Source: Fusibacter ferrireducens
GTDB lineage: Bacteria; Bacillota; Clostridia; Peptostreptococcales; Acidaminobacteraceae
Length of the DNA stretch: 64,000 nucleotides
Reading direction: 5' to 3'
Assembly: GCF_015352425.1 (NCBI RefSeq)
Contig: NZ_JADKNH010000010.1
Span: forward strand, 156,131-220,130
The notes below the pieces were generated by a model that saw only the letters and a list, made by a program, of their open reading frames with translations, was not told where the DNA came from and made no database searches. Below are positions 35,332 through 44,424 of the stretch, piece by piece. Within the stretch, counting starts at the first letter, position 1, and each line of letters starts with the position of its first letter. The translations under genes and the position numbers were made by a program.

Positions 35332-36471
35332 ATGGAAAAACAAATCCAATTTAAAGGGAAATTTGAGATTGCTTCTACACAATTTGGCGGTATGCTTGGG
35401 GCAGGTATAGCGTCTGGGGCTGCTGTTACTTTGTATTTTGTTCAAAAAAATGGCTATTTTGCGATTATTGTACCTCTCATTTCACTCTGTCTGCTTTTCC
35501 TCATATACTACATGGGTATGGAAACCTCACGTTTATATGGATTAGAAAATCACACACAGCTTTATAATTTACTGTATGGCAAAAGTGCTTTTAGCAAGTT
35601 TTTCACGATTTTAGCGAATATTACTGTTTTCTATATGATGTTGCTGTCGTCAGCAATGGCTTTTGGTGGCGCAGGCTCTATTTTTGAACAATATTTTAAT
35701 GCACCTTCTATACTGGGAGGAACCCTTACCGCCATCGCTTGTATAATGGTTATCTATTTTGGCATGGATGTTTTTAAAAGATTGCAATCTGCGTTTTCAC
35801 TTATTATGTTTGCAATCCTAACCATAAGCTATGTCACCGCTTTATCTAAAGGTGGTATGACATCTGTTTTTGAAAAGGTAGCCATTCGCTGGATGCCAGA
35901 AACTGCAAGTATTGGTGGCTCAATTTGGTGGGGGCTGTCTTTTACTGCAATGTACATCGGATTTTTGCCGCTTCTTATTTCTGCTGGCAAATCACTGAAG
36001 AGTTCGCAAAGCATTAGAAGTACGTTAAGTATCGGTTATGTTTTAAATTTATCAGCTGTTTACTTGCCGTGTATTGCGATATTAGCTTATGCCCCTGAAG
36101 CGACACAGGCGGGTATCCCCTCTGCTTATGTCGTAGAACAGGCAGGTATTCCATTTGCGACACAATTGTACTTGATTCTGCTTATCTTCGCGCTTATTTC
36201 CACAGGGGCCTCTTGTTTGATTACGATAGGTTTACAGATCTCTCCTCTGCTAGAAAAGCGCATCCCATCGCCAAAGGTTAGAAACAGTGTCATCTATATT
36301 TTATTTGCCATTGTATTTACACTCTTTGCCCCTTTAGGACTTACAGGGACTATGAAATTACTGGCACCTATCGCAAATGTTTTTTGCATCTTCGCATTAG
36401 GTTTACCAATCTGTCTTTTTGCACCCGGAAAAATTATTAAAAAGTACAAAATGTTGAAAACAAACGAATAA
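35332..36471 (+). CDS. YkvI-family membrane protein, likely permease
   Basis: A 379-residue integral membrane protein with about ten hydrophobic segments, resembling the YkvI family of the APC-type transporter superfamily. The first segment contains the glycine-rich GGMLGAGIASGAAV, typical of substrate-binding helix 1. GGAGGG lies 8 bases before the ATG. The aldolase gene follows after 32 bases. It probably imports the acid whose breakdown product the aldolase handles; the substrate is unknown. Confidence 0.78.
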   Translation: MEKQIQFKGKFEIASTQFGGMLGAGIASGAAVTLYFVQKNGYFAIIVPLISLCLLFLIYYMGMETSRLYGLENHTQLYNLLYGKSAFSKFFTILANITVFYMMLLSSAMAFGGAGSIFEQYFNAPSILGGTLTAIACIMVIYFGMDVFKRLQSAFSLIMFAILTISYVTALSKGGMTSVFEKVAIRWMPETASIGGSIWWGLSFTAMYIGFLPLLISAGKSLKSSQSIRSTLSIGYVLNLSAVYLPCIAILAYAPEATQAGIPSAYVVEQAGIPFATQLYLILLIFALISTGASCLITIGLQISPLLEKRIPSPKVRNSVIYILFAIVFTLFAPLGLTGTMKLLAPIANVFCIFALGLPICLFAPGKIIKKYKMLKTNE

Positions 36472-36503
36472 ACCATCTCAGTTATATCAAAGGAGAATAT
36501 CAG

Positions 36504-37313
36504 ATGAAAGAAAATCAGATCTTAAAAACGCTTCGTGAAGGCAAGTTATCCATTGGAGCGGCTGTTCAAATGGCATGTGTAGACAATGTCGAATTAATTG
36601 CACGTAACAATTTCGATTTCGTGTGGATAGACTGTGAGCACGGCCTCATTGACACAACACAATCTATTCAGCTCATAAGAGCTGCTGAAAGCTTTAATGT
36701 AACTACACTGGTAAGACTTGCCGATAAGCATGATCGCGGCGCACTTCAGCGAATGCTTGACGTTGGTGTTGGCGGTCTCATCATCCAAGAGATTGAGAGC
36801 AAAGAAGAAGCTGCGCATTTTGCTTCTCTACTCAAGTTTCCACCAAAAGGTGAACGCGGCGCATGTCCCGGTTCAAGAGCTTTTAATGTCCTAGGCGGTA
36901 ATATGTCATGGGAGGCATTCACACAGGCTGCTAACATCAATACCATGTACTGCGTTTTGATTGAAAGCCAAAAGGGTGTTGAAAACATCGAAAGCATCTT
37001 AGATGTTCCTGGAATAGACATGGTTGTCCTCGGCCCTTTTGACTTATCACATTCACTGGGACATCCTGGGCAGTGGGATCATCCAGAAGTCATTGAAGCA
37101 CTGAAAACAGTCAGTAGTGCAGCAAGGAAAAGGAATATTCCTGTTATGTGCGTACCACTTTCACCTACAGATGAAGGTCTCAAAACTGAAGTTGGCACAT
37201 GGCTGGCACATGGTTGTCAAATCGTCACAGCGACCATTGATACAATTGCACTTAACAAAAGCTTGAAGCATACGCATGATATACTATTTGACAAATTTAA
37301 TGCTGACATCTAA
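36504..37313 (+). CDS. HpcH/HpaI-family class II aldolase
   Basis: A 269-residue metal-dependent aldolase of the HpcH/HpaI group, which splits hydroxy-keto acids into pyruvate and an aldehyde. Typical motifs are FVWIDCEHG, the metal ligand glutamate in VLIESQKGVENI and the aspartate in VLGPFDLSHSLG, with ERGACPGSRA. AAAGGAG precedes the ATG. It is the second gene of the GntR-controlled operon and ends at a rho-independent terminator. A damaged copy of its last 172 bases with the same downstream sequence lies at 46308-46613. Confidence 0.88.
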   Translation: MKENQILKTLREGKLSIGAAVQMACVDNVELIARNNFDFVWIDCEHGLIDTTQSIQLIRAAESFNVTTLVRLADKHDRGALQRMLDVGVGGLIIQEIESKEEAAHFASLLKFPPKGERGACPGSRAFNVLGGNMSWEAFTQAANINTMYCVLIESQKGVENIESILDVPGIDMVVLGPFDLSHSLGHPGQWDHPEVIEALKTVSSAARKRNIPVMCVPLSPTDEGLKTEVGTWLAHGCQIVTATIDTIALNKSLKHTHDILFDKFNADI

Positions 37314-37353
37314 CTGAATTGTGATCTTGAATCTTAAATAAAATATTGTATTA

Positions 37354-37417
37354 AGACAGTATCACAACTTAAGACAGTATCACAGCAGAATAGTATTATA
37401 GCAGAATAGTATTACAG
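37354..37417 (+). repeat. Short direct repeats behind the aldolase gene
   Basis: Two copies of TTAAGACAGTATCACA and two copies of GCAGAATAGTATTA lie in tandem. The duplicated segment at 46500-46560 keeps the first pair but only one of the second. Confidence 0.7.
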
Positions 37418-37466
37418 AAAATCTCCCTACATACCTTGTAATTATAGGATTTGTAGGGAGATTTAT
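37418..37466 (+). terminator. Terminator of the permease/aldolase operon
   Basis: The stem AAATCTCCCTACA / TGTAGGGAGATTT is followed by ATTTAA; it may also stop the convergent activator transcript. A copy is at 46565-46614. Confidence 0.8.
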
Positions 37467-37546
37467 TTAAATTGATAAAATAAAACGTTGTATTTAGGTA
37501 AACCTGTGCTTAACTCGGGCCAATGATGCAATCCATGACATCAAAT

Positions 37547-38980
37547 TCATCCCTCTAAAATATTCACACCTTTCCTTTGTAAATTATACTTTTGAATCTT
37601 TCGGACAATTGTGGAACTGCTTACATCCAATTTTTCTGCAATCTCATTAATCGTTAAATTGGATTTGATCATTTGGCTAAGAATATCTTTTTCATAAGCT
37701 TCGATGCGCTTTTTAAGTGTCACGTCATCTGTAAGACTGATTTGTACTTGTTGGGAGCAATAGGACAGAATTTCCGACGGTAGATAACGCGATGAAAGCT
37801 TATTCTCCGGAGATAGGACATAAATACGTTCAATTATATTGTTCAGTTCACGAATGTTTCCGGGCCAAGGATATTGCATGAAATACCTTTCTAGATCCCA
37901 TGAGAAGCGCTTTTCAGTTTGGTTTTTAGCGTTTATCTTATTTAGTAAATGTAGTGCAATCGGTAGAATATCTTCTTTTCGTTCTCTTAATGGCGGTATG
38001 TGCACAGGAATCACATTTAAACGGTAGTACAAATCATTTCGAAACTCTCGACGTTCCACTAAATGCATGAGGTCTTTATTCGTCGCCGCAATGACTCGTG
38101 CTCTCATCATTTTTTCTTTAACGCCACCAATGCGGAAAAACTTTCGATCCTGCAATACCGTTAAAAGCTTGACCTGTAACATCAAGGGCATTTCACCGAT
38201 TTCATCTAAAAAGACAATGCCATCCTCTGCTAGTTCAAAAATACCCGGTTTACCATGTTTGCCTGCTCCGGTAAAAGATCCCGGTTCGTATCCGAAGAGC
38301 TCAGATTCTAGAAGCGATTCAGGAATTGCACCACATGAAATTTTGACAAAGGGCTTATCCGGTCGACCGATGTGATGGACCAATTTTGCAAAAACATCTT
38401 TCCCCACACCGGATTCACCTGTGATGAGTATGGTTGAATCAACACTCGAAATACGTTCAGACAACTCAAATAGCCACTGAATCGTCTTCTCACTTCCCGA
38501 AAGCTGAAAATCAGTTTCTTTCGTTGTGAGTGCGCTGAGTTTTTTCAGCAGTGCACTGGTAATTTGCTTTTGATTGTCGAGTGCTTGTTTGTATTCATGA
38601 TGGATTGTGTGGATTTCACTTTTTAAGTTGTTAAGGTCTGTGATGTCTCTGATATTGCCGAATACTCCGCGAAAGATTCCCGCTTCATCAAATACAGGAA
38701 TCCCAGTTACCAAGATCTCATTTTGGTGATCACGACCGTAGTTGATGACTTCAGAACAAGGTGATTTATCTTCAAATATTTTATGAAACAAGGTCGCTAT
38801 TGGATAATCTTTTGCCAGTAAATCGTACAGCGTATTAGAAAATATGAATTCTTGAGAAAGTCCTGTTATCTCACTATATGACTTGTTAACATACTGTATG
38901 ATGCCATTTTCATCTGTATAGGTTATACCATCATACGAATGATCTAGCATCATCCTCATAATTTCCGTCGATAAACTCAT
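37547..38980 (-). CDS. PAS-containing sigma-54-dependent activator
   Basis: A 477-residue activator. A PAS sensor (residues 5-115), a short coiled linker, an AAA+ domain (about 160-385) and a C-terminal Fis-type HTH (about 435-470) are present. Walker A is GESGVGKD at 188-195, the sigma-54 contact loop is GSFTGA at 234-239 (Ser replaces the first Ala of GAFTGA), and Walker B is GIVFLDE. It is the last gene of the minus-strand operon with kinase, acyltransferase and carrier, and very probably activates the two divergent sigma-54 promoters at 42561-42901. Confidence 0.93.
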   Translation of the reverse strand: MSLSTEIMRMMLDHSYDGITYTDENGIIQYVNKSYSEITGLSQEFIFSNTLYDLLAKDYPIATLFHKIFEDKSPCSEVINYGRDHQNEILVTGIPVFDEAGIFRGVFGNIRDITDLNNLKSEIHTIHHEYKQALDNQKQITSALLKKLSALTTKETDFQLSGSEKTIQWLFELSERISSVDSTILITGESGVGKDVFAKLVHHIGRPDKPFVKISCGAIPESLLESELFGYEPGSFTGAGKHGKPGIFELAEDGIVFLDEIGEMPLMLQVKLLTVLQDRKFFRIGGVKEKMMRARVIAATNKDLMHLVERREFRNDLYYRLNVIPVHIPPLRERKEDILPIALHLLNKINAKNQTEKRFSWDLERYFMQYPWPGNIRELNNIIERIYVLSPENKLSSRYLPSEILSYCSQQVQISLTDDVTLKKRIEAYEKDILSQMIKSNLTINEIAEKLDVSSSTIVRKIQKYNLQRKGVNILEG

Positions 38981-39013
38981 AGGGCCCCTCCTATTTGTAT
39001 AAACTACTTATTT

Positions 39014-40363
39014 TCACACAAGCCATTGCCACCAAGGCAAAAAGATAAACAATCCAAAAAACAACATGATCGGTAATAAAATAATACCATATTTTATCAC
39101 CGGTGAGTTATCATAGTAGCCACTTCCATTCCCTAAAAGTAAAATGACGTTATGAAAAGGTAATACAAAATGTCCACAAATGGCAATAAAGATCAAGAAC
39201 ATGATATTTACCGGATCAACGATGCCTTCGGAAATTGTCATAAGTCCGGGAATGACAACCGACATCGTCGTTACGTTGCTACCTAATAACATATGCAAAA
39301 ACACCGTCACCAAGATCACAATCAGGGCATAGTAGGTAGAATACGTGTTGGGGAAGATCGGTATGAATTTTGAAAATATGGCTAAAGCAAGTCCACTATA
39401 GGTCATAACCGGTCCTATTGAAAATGCGGCCGTTAAAAAGATAAGTAGATGAATATTAACGGATTTGAAATCTTTTGATGTTAACATTTTTAACAAGAAC
39501 ATAATCAGGGTACTTAGGATGACAGTATAAGTCCCGCTGAACCCATGTAAATCCTCTGTCGCCCAAGCGAGCAACATCATCAAAATAATGATTAATTCAC
39601 GCTTTTGCCCGTTTGTCAGTTTCATGGTCGCTTTATGAACTATCGTATTCACTGCTTGCTTGTATTCACCAAGGGCATTTTTGAAGACCAAACAAAAGGT
39701 GAATAATCCCACAATAGAAAAAAGCAAGGTGGGTAATGTCATATACTTTATCCATGTCCCTTCAGAAACGGTAAGGCCACTCATACCGATAAGGGCATTG
39801 TTCAAAATAATATCGCCGCGTATCAGGGTCATGTTGACAAACATTGAAAATAGAAACACTGCAAACATTAGAATAGATTGTGTTTGCTTTGACAGTGACA
39901 TTTTTTTATAATATTGATAAAAAATATGTGATAGGATAATGACTCTCGAAAAGGGTTGCGGTATGACAAAAATCATGATTAACGCGAGACCCATAATCAC
40001 ACCTAATAGTGTGATCCCTGACTTTGCATATTTGATGATTAAAGGTTCAATAATGACCTCTGCCAGTCCCGTGTTGGCAATGCCTTGTGAGAACACAAAT
40101 GAGAATACGATGAGCAGAAAATTTTCAGAAAGCGGAAATTGCAACAGTTTCAACACTGGAGGGTGTCCAAATGCATAAAAAAGCACTAAGGCAATAACGG
40201 AAGTGATCGATTTATGAATTGCGTTGTTGACCCAAAAGGTAATGGTCATTACCAATGTCGCTAGGACAATCGTTTGTTCAAATGTCAATATTGCCGGTTT
40301 AAGGAGAATGATGATCACCGGCAGGACAAGCCCGAATAACATTCTCTTTACATTTATTTTCAT
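39014..40363 (-). CDS. DASS/SLC13-like carboxylate permease
   Basis: A 449-residue membrane protein with about 12 hydrophobic segments. The layout, with two hairpin-like regions (SFVFSQGIANTGLAE and LLGSNVTTMSVVIPG), resembles the divalent anion:sodium symporter family. It lies between the phosphate butyryltransferase gene and the activator. An intra-operon terminator-like hairpin (40392-40430) precedes it, so it may be expressed less than the kinase genes. The family call is from overall appearance and the short motif SNVTT; the cargo is unknown. Confidence 0.72.
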   Translation of the reverse strand: MKINVKRMLFGLVLPVIIILLKPAILTFEQTIVLATLVMTITFWVNNAIHKSITSVIALVLFYAFGHPPVLKLLQFPLSENFLLIVFSFVFSQGIANTGLAEVIIEPLIIKYAKSGITLLGVIMGLALIMIFVIPQPFSRVIILSHIFYQYYKKMSLSKQTQSILMFAVFLFSMFVNMTLIRGDIILNNALIGMSGLTVSEGTWIKYMTLPTLLFSIVGLFTFCLVFKNALGEYKQAVNTIVHKATMKLTNGQKRELIIILMMLLAWATEDLHGFSGTYTVILSTLIMFLLKMLTSKDFKSVNIHLLIFLTAAFSIGPVMTYSGLALAIFSKFIPIFPNTYSTYYALIVILVTVFLHMLLGSNVTTMSVVIPGLMTISEGIVDPVNIMFLIFIAICGHFVLPFHNVILLLGNGSGYYDNSPVIKYGIILLPIMLFFGLFIFLPWWQWLV

Positions 40364-40391
40364 GCGCTAAATCTCCTTCATATGTTAGAAT

Positions 40392-40430
40392 AAAAAAGAT
40401 GCCCTTCTTTAAAGGCGCTCAGGACATCCT
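40392..40430 (-). terminator. Intra-operon attenuating terminator
   Basis: On the minus strand GATGTCC and GGGCATC pair around a 17-base loop and are followed by TTTTTTATT, between the phosphate butyryltransferase gene and the carrier gene. Confidence 0.6.
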
Positions 40431-40497
40431 ATTTGATTTCTTAGATATAACTCTCTATGATATGACCCTCTCTGATTCACTTTAATTTAATAATTGA

Positions 40498-41394
40498 TTA
40501 AGCTGTATATGTCGCCAAGGCAATTGAAAGCAACTTCCCATCGATAGACTCCGTTCTTGAAGTAAATACAATAGGAACTGCAGCGCCGACAGTTGCCGCG
40601 ACGACTTGTTTTTTCGCCATGTATGTCAAGGATTTTGTCAGTACATTACCAACGAGTAAATTGGGTACAAGCACGATGTCTGCCACCCCTGCAACAGGAC
40701 TATTGATCCCCTTGTGTGCTGCTGCTTCTTTAGATATGACATTGTCAAAAGCAAATGGGCCATCAACAATACAGCCTTTGATCTGACCTCTTTCCGACAT
40801 CTTTGACAGCACCGCAGCATCAATTGTATCTTGCATTGTGAGATTGATATTTTCCACGGATGCCAATATGCCTACTTTAGGTATTTCAATGCCCAATTGG
40901 TGTGCCAATGCAACGGCATTTTCAATGATTTCTTTTTTTCCCATTGTATCAGGAGCAACACTGATTGCGCAATCTGTTATCATCAGTAAGCCATCGTTTT
41001 CGAGATTTTCTGTGATGGAAATTTGTGTAATGTGACGACCGGTATTTAGACTTTTTTCTTTATTGAGAATTGCCTTCAAGAAGACATTCGAATGAATGAG
41101 TCCCTTCATAAGTGCACCCGCTTTACCATTAACAACAAGATCTACAGCAAGATCAGCTGCTTTTTTGTGATCTAGTTCATGATATATTTCCGCTTTGATT
41201 TGCATTTTATGCGCTTCAATGATGCTTTTAATCGCCAGTTCATCTCCAATGAGGATGAATTCAGCAAGGTGCTCTTCTAACGCTCTTTCAACAACAATAA
41301 GTGTATCTAAATCTTCTGCGGCTACAACGGCAATTTTCTTTTTCTCTTTTTCTTTTGCAGCCGTCATAAGTTGTGCTAAGTTCTGAATTTTCAT
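40498..41394 (-). CDS. ptb: Phosphate butyryltransferase
   Basis: A 298-residue phosphate acyltransferase of the Ptb/Pta family, which exchanges CoA for phosphate on an acyl-CoA. Family motifs include GKAGALMKGLIHSNVFL, TDCAISVAPD near the middle, and GPFAFDNVIS with the C-terminal ADIVLVPNLLVGNVLTKSL. It is directly behind the butyrate kinase gene (36-base gap), the usual pair for ATP formation from acyl-CoA. In this operon the acyl-CoA could be the product of the divergently encoded BKACE. Confidence 0.93.
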   Translation of the reverse strand: MKIQNLAQLMTAAKEKEKKKIAVVAAEDLDTLIVVERALEEHLAEFILIGDELAIKSIIEAHKMQIKAEIYHELDHKKAADLAVDLVVNGKAGALMKGLIHSNVFLKAILNKEKSLNTGRHITQISITENLENDGLLMITDCAISVAPDTMGKKEIIENAVALAHQLGIEIPKVGILASVENINLTMQDTIDAAVLSKMSERGQIKGCIVDGPFAFDNVISKEAAAHKGINSPVAGVADIVLVPNLLVGNVLTKSLTYMAKKQVVAATVGAAVPIVFTSRTESIDGKLLSIALATYTA

Positions 41395-41430
41395 CTTAGT
41401 TTCCTTTCTATACTAACATAATCACATGTT

Positions 41431-42498
41431 CTAATAAGGTTGCGTACTTTCGATCTTGTTTAGATATCTAAAGGCATTCTCTGCTAAAGAGAGCATTTCA
41501 TTTTCTCCTGCATAGATATAAACAGGGGCAATATAGCCGACATATTCTTTTAAAGTGCTCGTAAAATAATTAGAATGTGCGATACTTCCCGTTAGTAAAA
41601 TACTATTGACTTTACCCTTTAATACAGTGGCAGCACCACCAATTGCTTTTGCAACTTGATATGCCATTGCATCATAGACGTCTTTGGCATAATCATCACC
41701 CTTATCAATACGCGATTCAATATCTAAGGCACTTGACGTTCCCAGGTATGACATGAGACCACCTCCACCGGTTATCTTTTTGAGAATCTCTTTCTCAGTG
41801 TACTCTCCGCTGAAACACATTTTTACCAAATCGCCCACTGGAAGACTCCCAGAACGTTCAGGTGCAAAAGGGCCATCTCCATCAAGTGCATTATTGGCAT
41901 CAATCATTTTGCCATTCAAATGTGAAGCGATCGAAATACCGCCACCAAGATGAACGACGACAAAATTTTCATTTTCATAGATGAGATCATTCTGTTCACA
42001 ATGCCTTTTGGCAATGGCTTTGTGGTTGAGAGCATGAAAAGAACTGATGCGTTTAAGCTCCTTAATGCCACTATAGCGTGCTAAGTCACAGAACTCATCC
42101 GTGATTGGCGGATATGCAGTAAGTGCCGGCATTTGATATGCCATTCCGAACTCTCTGGCTAAAACACAGCCTAATCCAGCGGGATGTACACCATAGTTGC
42201 CAGTATAGATATCATCAATCATCGCTTTAGATATTTCATAAATGCCGCCAGGGATTGGACGACAGTTACCACCACGCGAAATGACTGCATCAAACATTTC
42301 AAAAGTATACCCTTGATCTGTCACCCATTTAATGACTGCTCTCTTTCTAAAGTCCTTTTGATCCATCGTATGGTCAAATGCAGATAATTCTTCGGGGTTG
42401 TGTTGAATAGACGATTTTACAACTTCAACACCCTCTTTATAAATCGCCAATTTGGTTGAAGTAGATCCAAAATTCATTACCAGTATCTTGCTATTCAT
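41431..42498 (-). CDS. buk: Butyrate kinase
   Basis: A 355-residue acetate/butyrate kinase. The N-terminal ILVMNFGSTSTKLAIY and the nucleotide-binding VVHLGGGISIASH and LLTGSIAHS are clear. It transfers phosphate from an acyl phosphate to ADP. Start ATG 42498 has AGAGGTG four to five bases upstream; the frame is open to 42594 but runs over the sigma-54 promoter. It is the first gene of the minus-strand operon. A branched or amino acyl phosphate is as likely as butyryl phosphate. Confidence 0.93.
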   Translation of the reverse strand: MNSKILVMNFGSTSTKLAIYKEGVEVVKSSIQHNPEELSAFDHTMDQKDFRKRAVIKWVTDQGYTFEMFDAVISRGGNCRPIPGGIYEISKAMIDDIYTGNYGVHPAGLGCVLAREFGMAYQMPALTAYPPITDEFCDLARYSGIKELKRISSFHALNHKAIAKRHCEQNDLIYENENFVVVHLGGGISIASHLNGKMIDANNALDGDGPFAPERSGSLPVGDLVKMCFSGEYTEKEILKKITGGGGLMSYLGTSSALDIESRIDKGDDYAKDVYDAMAYQVAKAIGGAATVLKGKVNSILLTGSIAHSNYFTSTLKEYVGYIAPVYIYAGENEMLSLAENAFRYLNKIESTQPY

Positions 42499-42560
42499 AT
42501 TGCACCTCTTTGATTTTTGATTTTTTATGTCAAACATATTAAAAGTCAGACATATTAAAA

Positions 42561-42576
42561 GCAAAACGGATGCCAA
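42561..42576 (-). promoter_or_regulatory. Sigma-54 promoter of the buk/ptb operon
   Basis: On the minus strand TTGGCATCCGTTTTGCT: GG and GC 12 bases apart, one change in TGGCAC. It lies 63 bases before the buk start codon. Confidence 0.72.
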
Positions 42577-42670
42577 ATAGCTGAATCCATTCAAATCACC
42601 GCATTGATAATAAAAATCATCACAAAATACAATCCATTTTGCATATAAATGTACTATTGGAAAGACAATA

Positions 42671-42688
42671 TATGCATTATTGCATATT
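42671..42688. promoter_or_regulatory. Candidate sigma-54 activator site
   Basis: ATATGCA-TTAT-TGCATAT, a 7-4-7 inverted repeat of the same geometry as the site at 2657-2674, about 95 bp upstream of the minus-strand sigma-54 element. Confidence 0.5.
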
Positions 42689-42704
42689 CAAATGGGCCCA
42701 AACT

Positions 42705-42716
42705 CGCTATAGCGAC
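42705..42716. promoter_or_regulatory. Perfect palindrome TCGCTATAGCGA
   Basis: A 12-bp palindrome, with a half copy TCGCTATA at 42722-42729, between the divergent sigma-54 promoters. Possible operator. Confidence 0.35.
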
Positions 42717-42739
42717 TGAAATCGCTATAAACATTCAAT

Positions 42740-42776
42740 ATAGTCACATTTGAATACGGATAGTCATATTTAAATA
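42740..42776. promoter_or_regulatory. Tandem 17-bp direct repeats upstream of the plus-strand sigma-54 promoter
   Basis: ATAGTCACATTTGAATA at 42740 and ATAGTCATATTTAAATA at 42760 differ at two positions and are offset by 20 bp, so they face the same side of the helix. They lie 110-146 bp before the -24 element, a normal distance for an activator site. Confidence 0.45.
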
Positions 42777-42885
42777 TACTTCGTTATTTGATTAACAATT
42801 ATAACTCAGAATTTATATTGTTAAAATTTTTCCAACGTTGGCATTAGATGCGTTTAACCCAATGCAATAATTTTGGCTCACAGTT

Positions 42886-42901
42886 TGGCACTGATATTGC
42901 T
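42886..42901 (+). promoter_or_regulatory. Sigma-54 promoter of the symporter/BKACE operon
   Basis: TGGCACTGATATTGCT fits TGGCAC-N5-TTGCW with no change in the core. It lies 46 bases before ATG 42948 and inside the longer open frame, so the later start is correct. Confidence 0.85.
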
Positions 42902-42947
42902 CTTAATTTTGGACGATGCATCAATAAATTTTGAAAGGGTGGAAAAT

Positions 42948-44405
42948 ATGTCAAGCAATACAATTGCATTATTAGTCGTGGTGTTTTACATGGTCGCACT
43001 GATTTCTTTTTCTTTCTACGCTAAATACGCACAGGCTAAGAAATCGAAAAACAGCGACTCTGGGGAAAGCTTTTTACTGGCAAACCGCAGCTTCGGTACG
43101 GTTCTTGTTATGGTAACCATTGTAGGTGTCGCCCTTGGTGCTAACGGTACTGTGGGAATTGCACAAAATGGTTATGGTTTTGGTATATCTGCTGGATGGT
43201 ATGATGGCGCTTTTGCTATCGGGATCATTATCACCGCTTTTCTATTTGTAAAGAAGTTGAGAAGTCTAAATTTATCAACTATTTCACAAATATATGGGGA
43301 CTATTATGGTGAAAAAACTCGACTTGTAAGTTCAATCGGTCAGTTGTTTATGAATTTTTGCATTATGATTGCCCAATATATTGCAGGTGGTGCTATATTG
43401 AGCAGTTTGCTACCGCAGTATTTTACCCTATCAAGTGGTATGCTATTATCTGCAATCATTTTCTTGGCAATCGCTTCAATCGGAGGCATGATGTCAACGG
43501 GCGTAACCAACATTGTAAACATTGGACTTTTATATGTTTCCGTCATCATCGCAGTGATCTATACCATCAAAGGTGTCGGCGGTATCGGCCCGCTCATGGC
43601 TGGTTTGCCCGATCGAGAGATGTTCTTACATCCAATAGATGGATTAGGATTCGGTGTTTTTCTTTCATATCTAATTCTCTTCTTTGTGCATGTGCCTACA
43701 GCTCAGTCAACGGTACAAATGATTTTTGCAGCAAAAGATGAAAAAGCAGCACTTCGCGGCTATTTAATCGGTGGACTCATGGTATTGCCTTTTGGATTTG
43801 CAACGGCACTCATCGGCATGGCAGGTCGTGTTATGTTCCCAGCACTTGAAAATACAGCTATGGCACTTCCAGCAGTGATTGTGACATTCCCTGGTGCCGT
43901 AGCAGGTATTGTACTTGCAGGAATGTGGGCAGCAGATGTCTCCACAGCAACATCACTTATTCTCGGTAACTCAGCACTATTTATCAATGATATATACAAG
44001 CCACTTAAAAAAGATGCTACTCAAATCAACGAAGTAAAGCTATCCAAGGTTATAGGCGTTATTTTTACAGTGCTCACACTATTTTGTGCTTTCTTTGTGA
44101 AGTTTTTATTACAGTTCATCACCATGGGACTATCACTTTGTGTGGCATATTTCATCATCCTAATTGCATCACTCTATTTTCCAAAACTATGTAAGCGCAA
44201 TAGCGCCATCTTAACACTGATTGCAAGCTTTATTGTCGTTGCACTTTGGATGACGGTGCCGACATTTAAAGGCATGTTTTCTCATGTCATCTATCCGCAG
44301 CTTATCATATGTAGTTTAACCTTCGCATTGGTATCGGTCCTTGATAACACACCCGCACCATTTAGAAAAGAAGCTACCCTGACTGCAGAAAATCAAATGA
44401 GCTAA
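42948..44405 (+). CDS. Sodium:solute symporter (SSS) family transporter
   Basis: A 485-residue membrane protein with about 13 hydrophobic segments and the N-terminal FLLANRSFGTVLVMVTIVG that marks the SSS family. A conserved serine/threonine patch for sodium (WAADVSTATSLILGNSALFI) is present in the TM8 region. AAAGGGTGG precedes ATG 42948. BKACE follows 19 bases later. It probably brings in the keto acid or its precursor with sodium. Relatives carry proline, pantothenate, carboxylates and others, so the cargo is open. Confidence 0.88.
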   Translation: MSSNTIALLVVVFYMVALISFSFYAKYAQAKKSKNSDSGESFLLANRSFGTVLVMVTIVGVALGANGTVGIAQNGYGFGISAGWYDGAFAIGIIITAFLFVKKLRSLNLSTISQIYGDYYGEKTRLVSSIGQLFMNFCIMIAQYIAGGAILSSLLPQYFTLSSGMLLSAIIFLAIASIGGMMSTGVTNIVNIGLLYVSVIIAVIYTIKGVGGIGPLMAGLPDREMFLHPIDGLGFGVFLSYLILFFVHVPTAQSTVQMIFAAKDEKAALRGYLIGGLMVLPFGFATALIGMAGRVMFPALENTAMALPAVIVTFPGAVAGIVLAGMWAADVSTATSLILGNSALFINDIYKPLKKDATQINEVKLSKVIGVIFTVLTLFCAFFVKFLLQFITMGLSLCVAYFIILIASLYFPKLCKRNSAILTLIASFIVVALWMTVPTFKGMFSHVIYPQLIICSLTFALVSVLDNTPAPFRKEATLTAENQMS

Positions 44406-44424
44406 AATCATAGGAGGTTACATT

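Noticed and set aside
37354..37417. Direct repeats considered as a CRISPR array
   Set aside because: Only two copies of each repeat, without spacers of regular length and without cas genes.
42873..42947. Upstream extension of the symporter reading frame
   Set aside because: It contains the sigma-54 promoter at 42886-42901; the ribosome site lies in front of ATG 42948.
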